64,000 bases of DNA from Tomocerus qinae (lineage: Eukaryota; Arthropoda; Collembola; Entomobryomorpha; Tomoceridae), in the NCBI GenBank assembly GCA_020055645.1, contig CM034546.1, positions 14,322,001 through 14,386,000 of the forward strand, written 5' to 3'. Shown in pieces: positions 12,149 through 22,824 of this stretch. Both the position numbers and the translations under genes were made by a program. The number at the start of each line of letters is the position of its first letter. Position 1 is the first letter of the stretch. A model generated the notes under the pieces. The model searched no databases. It was given only the letters and a program-made list of their open reading frames with translations, and was not told the origin of the DNA.

Positions 12149-14055
12149 ATGTTGAAGCAGGAAGTGGAAAGCGACAACGATTTCGACGATGCAACAGAGA
12201 GCCTTACGTTAGATTCTCGTCCCAATAAAGTGTCCACTTTTGTTAACTGCAAAAAAGAAACTCCAAACTGTGATGAAACAAATGGTATTTAATTGCAATG
12301 TACATGGCAATGAAATTTTTCTGAAAAAAAGTTACTTGATTTGTACAGTTTATTTTATTTCTAGATTTAGAAAATCATGTTACATTTGGAAGCATAGATG
12401 AAGAATGTCACCCAAGGGATTGGAAAAAGGACGAGAGTGATAAAATAGTTACAGAAAATGAAACCCAATTCAAATGCCCCATCTGCAAAAAGGTTTTTGA
12501 AGCTTTTTCTGAGCTGTGCACTCATTGCGAAGAATCAGGACACAAAAGATTTCTGTGTGAATCGTGCCCAGAGAAATATTTTGAAAAGAAAAGTGATTTG
12601 ACCAACCATAAAAGAAATCAGCATTTTCAAAGTAGAGAGTGTGAAGTATGTAAACAGATATGTATTTCCTATCACCAGTACAAGTGGCACAACGTGAAAC
12701 ATTTCGGGAAAATATATAAATGTAATGTATGCAGCAAGACGTTTCCTAAGCAAAGTAAATTGGACGAGCACATGAACGGCCATACTGGAGAAACTCCGTA
12801 TAAGTGCGAAAAATGTAATCTGGGTTTCCGATATAAAAGATCTTACATAAATCACAATACCAAAAAACATTTAATGGTAGATGACGATGCTTATGATGAA
12901 GAAGAAAGCAAAAGAATGGCTCATAAATGTACTGATTGTGAAAAGGGATTTCCAAGTCGAAGAGCCCTAGCCGCTCATACACGCTGCTTCCATACAAAAA
13001 CCGCTAAAAACAAATGCAAAGCATGCAAAATGTTTTTCCCCAATTTTCAGAAACTGGAAACTCATCGAATTGTTGTGCACGGCAAGAAAAGCCCTTACAA
13101 ATGTAACAAGTGTGATAGAAAACCATTCACTTCCAAAGGAGATCTGACTCGACATTACAGAAGTCATGAAAAACGTAGCCTGAAGCAGGAAACCGTAGAA
13201 AAAGTAGTACAGACTAATTCACAAGAAAAGTCTGCGAGGGGGAAACCTTTGAAAAAGTCTGATGACCTGAAAAATCAGAAAAATAGTGAAACAATTCCTG
13301 AACCAGATCTCAATTTGGATGGTGGCGACTCATCTGATAATTTCATTCCTCAAGTTACAGAAACCGATATCAAACTTTTAGCCCAAGACTTCAAAATTGA
13401 TGTGGATGACTTTTCGTTCCCAGATCCGAGTACAGATGACTTTCATCAGGAAAGTTCAATTCCTCCCATCTCTAATGACACAGAAACACCAACTGAAGAT
13501 CCAAAAAATAAAAATTCCCTTTCAGATTCAGATCCAAAGCGAAAACACAAATGTAGTTTCTGTGGAATGGGTTTTCGTATCAAAAATCGCTTGGCTGAAC
13601 ATGAACGTACTCATACTGGAGAAAAGCCTTATGAATGCACGACGTGCCAAAAGAAATTTAGCACTCGAAGAAATTTAAACGACCATAATAAACTACACAC
13701 AAATGCTTACTCAATATTTTGTGATGTGTGTGGCAAAGGTTGTCGGGATTCGGCTTATTTGCGCCATCATAAAAACTCCCACGCAGAAGAAAAACCGTTT
13801 AAGTGTTCCATCTGCAATAAAGGATTTACCGCTTCGCATACTTTGAAAGATCATTTGCGACTCCATTCAGGCGAAAAACCTTTTAAATGTGACATTTGTG
13901 ACAAATTATTTACAGCAAAATCCGCTTTAGGCAAACATCATCGGAGAAATCACACGGTAAAGTTTGAATGTGATCTGTGTAGCTTGACATTTTCTAGGAA
14001 AATAGAATTCAGCAAACATATGGTTTTAGTTCATGACAAAAGAAACTTTAAGTAA
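12149..14055 (+). CDS. C2H2 zinc-finger protein with 14 fingers
   Basis: Exons 12149-12284 and 12365-14055 are joined by an 80-nt GT-AG intron in phase 1. They give about 608 residues. An acidic N-terminus of about 70 residues precedes eight C2H2 fingers (from CPICKKVF to CNKCDRKPF). A hydrophilic, acidic linker of about 110 residues follows (for example DDFSFPDPSTDDF), then six more fingers (from CSFCGMGF to CDLCSLTF). Canonical linkers HTGETPY, HTGEKPY, HAEEKPF and HSGEKPF connect several fingers, which is typical of sequence-specific nuclear DNA-binding factors. The first finger is slightly unusual, with an extra Cys in the helix. The start ATG is the first in frame after an in-frame stop; an upstream coding exon is possible. 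The target and orthologue cannot be named from sequence alone. Confidence 0.88.
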
Positions 14056-15432
14056 TTAATTAATTATTTATTGTGAAATAACAAGTTTCCAATCACGCAG
14101 GTTTTTTTCACAGTTTGTACTTCTTTATTCCATATAGTCTGAAAATGCATATGGCAATCTTTAATATTTCACTGTACCAAAATTATCCTCCCTCTATTCC
14201 ATTATTGAATATGGAATTTATTGTATTTAGAAGAATAAATTTGATTGGTGTCTAAGTGGTTCTTGCATCGCATTAACTTCTAACATTATGTAAAACTGTA
14301 ATGTATTTTAAAATTCGAAATCCAACGAAAACTATCTAGATTTAATGCAATGGCTTTCTTGATTTTTCTATTTGTAATCTAACTACATAGTTGAAAATTA
14401 AAAGGCACATATTATCCAGCTTACTGATACCTTGAGGTTATTATTATTATTATACATCCTATACCAGTGCAATCATTCACTGCAATCTAAGAAAAAATGC
14501 AAATTGAATACCATTAATGCAATTCGCTAGATGTTTATTTAAGCAGTTATATATAGTATTTCACATGGCATATACCACTTTCCTAGATTTGTCACGCCCT
14601 GGTATCATTACTCATTAATAATATAGCATATGTAAATTTCATAATTATAGTAAAAAAATAGAAAAAAATATTACTCCAAGGAGGTATTGAACTCGTGTCC
14701 TATAAAATTGTATTCTGCAAAAGAGTGTTTTTGTTTTGGGCTCATACGCCGTGTTACCACAACGCAAGGGCTTAATAACTAATGCACCATTTCCAGGTCT
14801 TATGATCTGTGTGTAGTGTCTAGCATCACGTAGTAATTGTTTGATACAAATTTTATAGAATTTATTCACAAGTTGTAAATATTTTATCACGATTCCGAGA
14901 TACAAGAGAAATGGCATACCAGATAGATTATGATTGTTATAACTCCCTGGTGCATAGCTAGAAATTTTAAAGGTTAAAACGGTTAAAATGATATTTAGTT
15001 ACTCAATTCAAAACGACATTCGTAAAGTGTGACTTTTGTGACAAAACATACTTGTAGTCAAAATCTAGTGTACTATATACGAGCGGAAAATATGGGGTTA
15101 AGTGCATTGATTACAACTTTGAAATAATTAACCGAAGACCATCTACATCATTTAATATTATGCTAATGTTTAAAATGCAGCAAATCATTAAGATTTCCTA
15201 TACCAAATGTATATAGTTACTCTATTTTACATTTATTCAAGGTTTGTTTTAATTCTATATCAAGGAACAAAAAAGGGGAAACTGTTTTCTAAAACAAATA
15301 TCACGCAGTGAACTAGATAAAGTATCAAGACATGAAAATGTACTGCTAAGAAGGGTTTTCTGTTATGCTGTTGCTACCTAAAACCTAATCATCATGTATT
15401 CAGCGCCTAATAGCGAGAAATGTGTAAGTGAT
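14056..15432. other. Intergenic, possible tRNA-derived SINE
   Basis: No gene is seen. At about 14680-14850 the minus strand reads AATGGTGCATTAG and, further on, ACGAGTTCAATACC. These resemble the A and B boxes of a tRNA-derived SINE promoter. The match is weak and a cloverleaf is not clear. Confidence 0.3.
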
Positions 15433-15595
15433 CAAGGGCGTATTTAGGGGGTGCTATAGGGGCTACAGCATCCCCTAAATTTCCCAAAAGCACACTAGGT
15501 AATTTTCAAAAATTGATGAAAAGTAGTTTCATTCATAGAAACAACTGCTCATTTGTTTAAGTATCCCCTTAATTTGATTTCTGGATACGCCCTTG
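15433..15595. mobile_element. hAT-like MITE (CAAGGGCGTATTTAGG family)
   Basis: A 163-bp element starts CAAGGGCGTATTTAGGGGG and ends TGGATACGCCCTTG, an inverted-terminal pair. The flanks TAAGTGAT and TAAGTGTA suggest an imperfect 8-bp target duplication. Related elements occur at 28.7 and 35.3 kb. Confidence 0.65.
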
Positions 15596-16394
15596 TAAGT
15601 GTAAGTCATAATCTCTAAAGTCTCTTCTTTTTGGCTCGGATTATTTCCCTCCTTGTTTCAATTCTCCTTATTATATCTGTATCACTACAGCTTACTGCAA
15701 TATCTTATCTGCTGGAGTCATTAGTATAAGTGGTGTGATTAACTCTAGAACAGACAACATGTCTACAATAGTAGACATGAAGTTTTCAAGTACTGCAAAA
15801 GTATGATCTTGAGCTGCGGTCATATACCCATCCAAGAGTTAATTAGGCATTAAGATGTAACAATGAGAATTTTCAGGGCATGAAAAAGGCAGGGTTTTTC
15901 CTAGGAAAAACCCAAAAACCCGCCTTTTTGGGTTTTTGCTGGGTTTTTGCAGTAGCATCCGCCATCTACTGTGGTTCACTGGACTTCTACTATTATTGTT
16001 CCATATTCAAATTAAAATAATATTTATTTTGATTCTTTATGTGGGCGATCTGGAAGAAGACTTTTATTATAATGTAAAAGAATTTGTTGATTCGATTAGT
16101 AGTAATTTGACGGTAAACTCAAATGTCAAAAGTATATTGATCAAATATTCGGTTTGTAAGTTATAGTAGTTATTATTAGGTATGGAGGCGACTTAATATA
16201 GACGAAATTCAAACTATAATATTGAAAATATTCCATTTATTTCTAAAATATTGAGATAAACAAATTATGTCAACAATAAACAAATTCATAAACAAATAAA
16301 TACTTGTATCATTTGCCTATTACGTTGATTCGTAGATTAAGGGATTGGAATAACGGATATTTTAAACTAGAGTTCTTGTATTCTGCTCTAATCC

Positions 16395-17340
16395 GGGTAA
16401 ATCCAGCTAGCCGAATCCGAAGGTCCAGCTAGCCGAAGCCGAAGGATGACACCCGAAGCCGAAGGTCCAGGTAGCCGAAGCCGAAGGTCCAGCTAGCCGA
16501 ATCCGAAGGTCCAGGTAGCCGAAGCCGAAGGTACCAGCTAGCCGAAGCCGAAGAATGTACCAGGTAGCCGAAGTTCCGAAGGTCCAGCTAGCCGAAATCA
16601 GAAGGTCCAGGTAGCCGAAGCCGAAGTACCAGCTAGCCGACTCGAAGGTCCCACTACCCGAAGCCGAAGGGATAAGTGAATCTACCCGAAGCCGAAGGTC
16701 CCGCTACCCGAAGCCGAAGGGATAAGTAAATCTACCCGAAGTCGAAGGTCCCGCTACCCGAAGCCGAAGGTCCAGCTACCCGAAGCCGAAGGTCCAGCTA
16801 CCCGAAGCCGAAGGTCCAGCTACCCGAAGCCGAAGGTCCCGCTACCCGAAGCCGAAGGTCCAGCTACCCGAAGCCGAAGGTCCAGCTACCCGAATCCGAA
16901 GGACCAGCTACCCGAATCCGAAGGTCCAGCTACCCGAAGCCGAAGTACCAGCTACCCGAAGCCGACAGGATAGGTTATCTTCCCGAAGCCGACGGATTAA
17001 GTCATTCTACCCGAACCCGAAGGTCCAGCTACCCGAAGCCGAAGGTCCAGATAGCCGAAATCAGAATGTCAAGCTAGCCAAAATCAGAAGGTCAAGCTAG
17101 CCGAAATCAGAATGTCAAGCTAGCCGAAATCAGAAGGTCAAGCTAGCCGAAATCAGAATGTCAAGCTAGCCGAAATCAGAAGGTCAAGCTAGCCGAAATC
17201 AGAAGGTCAAGCTAGCCGAAATCAGAAGGTTAAGCTAGCCGAAATCAGAAGGTCAAGCTAGCCGAAATCAGAAGGCCAAGCTAACCGAAATCAGAAGGTC
17301 AAGCTGGCCGAAATCAGAAGGTCAAGCTAGTCAATCTGTG
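16395..17340. repeat. 22-bp tandem array, left arm
   Basis: The unit is close to GGTCCAGCTACCCGAAGCCGAA. The right half of the array drifts to a variant with GAAATCAGAAGGTCAAGCTA. It is far more GC-rich than its surroundings and belongs to the foldback element at 15874-18718. Confidence 0.85.
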
Positions 17341-17871
17341 AGCATGTTGAATCTTGGTAAAAATCAGAAAAGTTTTTTGGAAATGTTTAAATCACTATTG
17401 TTACTCAACGCAGAGTATCCCACAAAAACTTTAAACTATAAAGTTGTAGGCATTAATCTCAGATAACTGAAACTCGTGGCGCAATCTGCATTGATTTTAA
17501 GAAAACTGATTTTTAAAATTTCCAGCTTTTAAAAATTTAAAATTCAACAAGTGTTATTCAATAATCTGGAACAGTCAATCGTTGTACAATTTCCAATCTA
17601 GTTTTGGGGATTTTTGGGGATTTAATGACTGCAAAAATGGTAACTTTAAACCCCAATTAATCTAATTTTCAAATATAAATAATGTACAGATTTTCGGTAT
17701 GAAGGTGGAAATTATGTTACTGCAGTTTATTTTATGACTATTGAAAGTGCGATTCAAATAAAGCCTAGTCGCCTTACTCAGCCGAGCTAAAATTGAATAC
17801 ATAGTATTTTGGTACGTAATAGATTAAGCACTTGATGCAGTTTAGTTTTATGTATCCTTTGGGTATGTGGT

Positions 17872-18580
17872 ACGTCGGCTACCTGGACCTTCGGCTTCCG
17901 CTAGCTGGTACTTCGGCTTCGGGTAGGTGGACTTCGGCTTCGGGTAGCGGGACCTTCGGCTTCGGGTAGCTGGACCTTCGGCTTCGGGTAGCTGGACCTT
18001 CGGCTTCGGGTAGCGGGACCTTCGGCTTCGGGTAGCGGGACCTTCGGCTTCGGGTAGCGGTACCTTCGGCTTCGGGTAGCGGTACCTTCGGCTTCGGGTA
18101 GCTGCACCTTCGGCTTCGGGTAGCGGGACCTTCGGCTTCGGGTAACTGGACCTTCGGCTTTGGGTGTCATTCTTCGGCTTCGGGTAGCTGGACCTTCGGC
18201 TTCGGGTAGCGGGACCTTCGGCTTCGGGTAGCTGGACCTTCGGCTTTGGGTGTCATCCTTCGGCTTCGGGTAGCGGGACCTTCGGCTTCGGCTAGCTGGA
18301 CCTTCTGATTTCGGGTATCTGGACCTTCGAGTCGGCTAGCTGGTACTTCGGCTTCGGCTACCTGGACCTTCTGATTTCGGCTAGCTGGACCTTCGGAACT
18401 TCGGCTACCTGGTACATTCTTCGGCTTCGGCTAGCTGGTACCTTCGGCTTCGGCTACCTGGACCTTCGGCTTCGGCTACCTGGACCTTCGGCTTCGGGTG
18501 TCATACTTCGGCTTCGGCTACCTGGACCTTCGGCTTCGGCTAGCTGGACCTTCGGATTCGGCTAGCTGGATTTACCCGCT
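17872..18580. repeat. 22-bp tandem array, right arm (inverted)
   Basis: This array is the reverse complement of the left one, with units close to TTCGGCTTCGGGTAGCTGGACC. A transcript across both arms would fold into a very long hairpin. Because 22 is not a multiple of three, the frame rotates, which explains the spurious open frames here. Confidence 0.85.
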
Positions 18581-18726
18581 CTAATCCTTGGGTTTTCACT
18601 TTACCCCATTTCATAGCAAAAACCCAAAAACCCGGGTTTTTGCTAATTTTGCTACCCAAAAACCCAACCAAAAACCCAATAACCCAAAAACCCGGGTTTT
18701 TGGGTTTTTCATGCCCTGAGAATTTT

Positions 18727-19433
18727 GAATAGTTATACGCAGTGATTCCCACTCCTGACGCAGGAGTAATCAGAATAAAAATCATCTTAATTATGTACTC
18801 ATTATAATATACTCGACTACTAGATAGATAGTAACATGCAGTTATACGCGCACATATTTATACATAATTTGCAGTAATAGTAAGGGCTATAAAATGTTTG
18901 GTGGTTCATAACAATTTTGTCTGGTTGGAATTGCCAGTTTGCCTGTAATTTCGTTATTTTGATTTTATTTTAATCAGTAATTTTCGTTTGCCAAAACTAG
19001 AATTTTTCAAGAAAAAATTATCCCTTTTAGATGCGTGTTTCGGTTTAGCTACAGTTATACGTACCAAAACTAGCAACCGTTATGTAGCATAATATAATAC
19101 AAAACAACCTAGTCATTAACTTGCAACAGACGTGTGAATTTTATTTATTGATTACAACGACCGTAATATAACATTAATACTTTGCTATACAGTAAAATTT
19201 ACATTCTATTAATGAAAAGTACACATGAGCGAAACAATAAAAGCTTTCCTCGTGTCTGCTATTAGAGTAATAGCGCAGGTTATGGAAGGAATGAAATTGA
19301 AAATATATTAATAATATACCTAGACATTTTATTGGCTTTCCCGAAAATGAGAGGAACCATATGGTCCATGGTAATCAATTAATACTTCTTGGATACAGCT
19401 AAAATGAGAACGATCTTTCAACGACCTAGGCGG
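18727..19433. other. Intergenic, no gene seen
   Basis: AT-rich DNA between two foldback elements. I see no supported feature. Confidence 0.5.
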
Positions 19434-20545
19434 TATATATGTTAAAGGAAATGAGTAAATTCAGGCATTAAGCTTAATGCCTAGGCAATAAGCTTAATGC
19501 CTAAAAATGCCCGGCATTATGCTTAATGCCTAGACTTTAAGCTTAAAGCCTAGGCATTAAGACTAATGCCTGAATTTTACTCGGCATTAAGCTTCCTGGT
19601 CTTATTGCCTGATTTGGGCGGAAATCAATGTAAATAACAAAAACTTAAGTCTAAAATACACAGTCGATGTGTATTTGTGTAAAATGCAAATGTACACGGT
19701 TAGGGTTAGTCATTTAAAACAATATGGGATTTTTAAATGTATTTTTAATTTCATAGATTTTACTAATGCTCTATGTTACCACCTCCTGCATTCGGATTTC
19801 ACAGTCAGTCGAGTGCTAAAGAGTTCCATTGGAGTACTCCCTGCAACCTCAGCGACAATTCGAACCTTCAGTTCAACAATGTCTTGAGTCTTGAGGTGTT
19901 GTTTCGTAAATGCATGATTTAAAGTGTCCCCAAAGGATAGATTTCAATTGCAAAATTTGTCATCTTTATCCATACTCAGGCCTGCCCAATGACTAATAAG
20001 AAGTGCCATCATCATTAGCCTATCACCACCCACATCATCACCATGTCACTAATATTATAATTTATCTCTGATTTACCTGTATACTTATTCTATCGTTATC
20101 TCGTGAAATCATTTCTTCACATTTAGATCAGAAATCCTGGCATCTCCAATGCAACTCCATTGGGAAATCCGAATGGAGGAGGTGGTAACATTAGTATTAG
20201 TAAATTAGGAGCATTAGTACAATTTATGAAATTAAATACATTTAAAAAATTGTTTTAAATGGCTAACCCAAAACGGGTTCGGAGTTCGTGCTTCAGTGAG
20301 CACAAACAAAGGTGTTCACTGATGCGCGAACTCGTCGATTATATTTTCTTATCGGTTTTATTGCTCTTCAATCTTATTGTCCAAACTTATACGAATACTC
20401 TAATAAATTTGCATTTTACATAAATACACATCGACTGTGTATATTAGACTTAAGTTTTTGTTGTTTACATTGATTTCCACCCAAATCAATAAGCCTAGGC
20501 ATTAAGCTTAATGTCTGAATTTACTTATTACCGTTAACATATATA
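19434..20545. mobile_element. Foldback element with AAGCTT palindrome repeats
   Basis: Inverted ends read TATATATGTTAA on the left and TTAACATATATA on the right, followed inward by AAATTCAGGCATTAAGC and its complement. The left end carries several tandem copies of the palindrome AGGCATTAAGCTTAATGCCT; the right end carries one. Further in, about 80 bp around ACACATCGACTG pairs between 19.62-19.69 and 20.41-20.49 kb, and a third pair matches about 19.73-19.83 with 20.15-20.26 kb. There is no transposase. A target duplication beyond TA could not be defined, so the superfamily is open. Confidence 0.65.
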
Positions 20546-20945
20546 CAGTATGGCATACTAAAAAGTTTGCATGTATAAGCAATATAGAGCTAATAAATAA
20601 ATGCCTTTATAAGAGTTGGTGAACACAATCCGGAATACACACTAGCTTTATTTATAACAGAGCCTTGGCCCTTCGACTAGCTAGTTAACTAAAAATTTTA
20701 GAATGTGTTTTTCCAATTGCCCATGTACCGTAATAATTTACTGAATAAATTGGTAAATTAATAGAAATTGTCAGTTTATTGAAGACAAATAAAAGTTTGG
20801 TATTATTTCTTTAAAGTGCCCGATATCATTTAATTGTGCAAAATAATATTCCAAATTATTTTACCGAACAGTAAAAATTGTCTTATAACCCAAGTTAAAC
20901 TTTTGAATAATTTTTAAAAGTAATGGGTAGTTGTGCTTAGAGTAC

Positions 20946-21732
20946 TTAGTACCCTTGTTGACGGAGAAAGTCCGCAAGCTCTTGCACTGTATGTGATGCT
21001 GCACTCCTATTTTCTGCTTTGTTGACTCCGATAATTAAAACTATAAATGTAAAAACGTTGAATATGAATATAAAATAAAAATTAATGATATATGGAATTC
21101 TCACAATTGGTGACCGGTCACCAAAATAACATGAATAGGTATTGAAATGACTCCAATACCTGTGTCTGTGTTATCTTTTCGTTGTGAGAAACCTCTATTA
21201 AAATTTTTGAAAGTGGTGAAAAATTTTCACTTACGTTTGTCAGTCCTGACAGCAACGAATCCTCTATCATTGCTAAAGGTCCCGCCTTCAATCAAATTAT
21301 AGTTCGCCTTAAATACCAAATAATTCTCCCCAAAACGGTAATTTGTGACCTATAGTTTGGTTTATTGACGTTGTCCATAAATGAAGTGATTGTGCGTATA
21401 TCTTCATCTCCCACCTGATTCAAAATGAAAATGAATTATATTTTTGCATAAAATTGATATTGAATATCGAAATTGGTTTTTGCTGTACCCTGAAACGGTG
21501 GGATACTGCGTTTGAGCTTCCATCAAAACTAAAAATAGCAGCTTGCAAGATGTTGCCAGAACCAATTAGTTTGTTTTCGATCAAATCGGACCAGTTTTCG
21601 AAGCCACTCTAAATTAATACGTTATGGAAGTATTATACTTGTTCAATGTTTATAGAATATTGGTTAGCTTTTATAACTTACAGCCACAGAGATGAGACAA
21701 AAAGTTGCTACAATTGTTGAAATTGATTTCAT
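20946..21732 (-). CDS. Profilin with a signal peptide (one-base frameshift in exon 3)
   Basis: Four exons: 21732-21682, 21608-21489, 21414-21235 and 21040-20946. Exon 1 encodes only MKSISTIVATFCLISVA, a good signal peptide, and ends phase 0. Exon 2 gives FENWSDLIENKLIGSG followed by AAIFSFDGSSNAVSHRFR, matching the profilin N-terminus (W..Y+D..L...G...AAI...DG..WA.S..F). Exon 3 gives DEDIRTITSFMDN, FGENYLVFKANYNLIEGG and GFVAVRTDK. Exon 4 gives LLIIGVNKAEN and the classic ending ELADFLRQQGY. About 149 residues in all. Profilins are cytosolic actin-monomer-binding proteins that normally lack signal peptides, so a secreted form is unusual. In exon 3 the frame jumps at 21349-21351: one base is missing relative to the profilin alignment. 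It is either an assembly error or a disabling mutation. Confidence 0.75.
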
Positions 21733-21799
21733 TTTGGCAGATTTAGTCTTCTTTATCGTTAAATGAAATTGTAATGGTAACTTATTGAATGTGCATCCT

Positions 21800-21807
21800 C
21801 TTATATA
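21800..21807 (-). promoter_or_regulatory. TATA box of the profilin gene
   Basis: TATATAAG lies about 70 bases upstream of the profilin start codon on the same strand, a normal distance for a short 5' leader. Confidence 0.5.
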
Positions 21808-22824
21808 GGCACTAGACACTCAATTTTATCTAAGATAGAAAGATGATAGCAATAAAAACCCATAAATGGTCATTAAGTGGCTGTTAATGAACAATAATGG
21901 GGTTTTTCTATTATTCTGTTGCTATCAAATCTAATTATCATATATACACAAATTATTCATCGTCTAAGAGTTTTGAGAAATTAGGTTAATGTATAAATGA
22001 TTGCTCCAAAAACAAAAGTTCTTTATAGTCTTTAAACTCTCTTGTCTTTAGCTCGGATTATCCGGGCATTTGACTTAGCTAGGGGGCTCACCAAAACATA
22101 TTAGTAAAATTACGGCTTATTCGCTCGCTTATTTGGATTTTCAACCCTTTTTGACAAAAAAGTCGCCTTTTTTGGAAACTTTGGGGGAAGGGGCCGCCCC
22201 TTCTGGATACGTGCTTGTCTTTTCATACATACAATTAGGTGTTAAAACACTCCATGAAATATCCAGAGCAACAAACTCCGACCACATTAGAGCGGGGCTT
22301 AGTAATATAACAAAATTCCGTTTTCACACCAAGTTGCTAAAATATTTTTATGTTTGTGACACACGCATGAATATATTTATATGGCGTTAAGGCTGTTCCG
22401 TACCCATAACAAAAAATGAATTCAGGCTATTCCGTACACAAAAATCGGATTTAGATCACAAATAATTTGCTATGCCCTAAAGGTAAAATTCAATTATAGA
22501 ATAAGGATGTATACCAGAAACCATAAATGATTCCCCTCCCCTGTGAAAAGTGTATGCTATTACAGTGTTAAGATTAAGACATTATATTTATTGACTTTCG
22601 CGACAAATGTGAAGAACATGGTAATCAATTAACACATCTTTGTTACACCTAAAATGAAAACTTATCTGAATACAATATCTGGATGATTTCTTAGCGTATC
22701 CTACTGACGTATTCGTGAGATTCTCACTCGAATGTATAACGTTAAAGTCTACGCCAGGTTTAATGGGGTGAAAAGGTCATTTGAAAAATACGCTGACGCT
22801 GTCATGTAAGGTGGTAAACTATCG
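21808..22824. other. Intergenic, transposon fragments
   Basis: No gene is seen. At about 22195-22218 the text TTCTGGATACGTGCTTG resembles the right end of the CAAGG-type hAT MITEs. A matching left end is not clear. The ORF at 22133-22390 covers this fragment and is not called. Confidence 0.4.

Larger units (their letters stand above)
15874..18718. mobile_element. hAT-type foldback element with inverted satellite arms
   Basis: The element begins CAGGGCATGAAAAA and ends TTTTTCATGCCCTG. It is flanked on both sides by AGAATTTT (15866-15873 and 18719-18726), a perfect 8-bp target duplication as made by hAT transposases. Inside each end is a run of AAACCC / GGGTTT motifs. Further in, two GC-rich 22-bp tandem arrays lie in opposite orientation, separated by about 530 bp of ordinary AT-rich sequence. 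No transposase is present, so it is non-autonomous. A related end with the same CATGCCCTG terminus lies at about 44.40-44.47 kb. The short ORFs inside (15936-16166, 17901-18170, 18540-18785) are repeat artefacts. Confidence 0.82.

Noticed and set aside
15936-16166. Coding gene inside the hAT foldback element
   Set aside because: The ORF starts in the terminal repeat, runs into the satellite and has no transposase similarity.
17901-18170. Repetitive open frame with PKPKVQLPEAEG-type units
   Set aside because: It is a translation of the 22-bp satellite array inside the foldback element; the frame rotates with each unit and there is no gene structure.
21339-21362. A 20-nt intron explaining the profilin frame break
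   Set aside because: GT and AG bracket 20 bases and would restore the frame, but this is far below workable intron length, and adding one base gives the exact profilin spacing instead.
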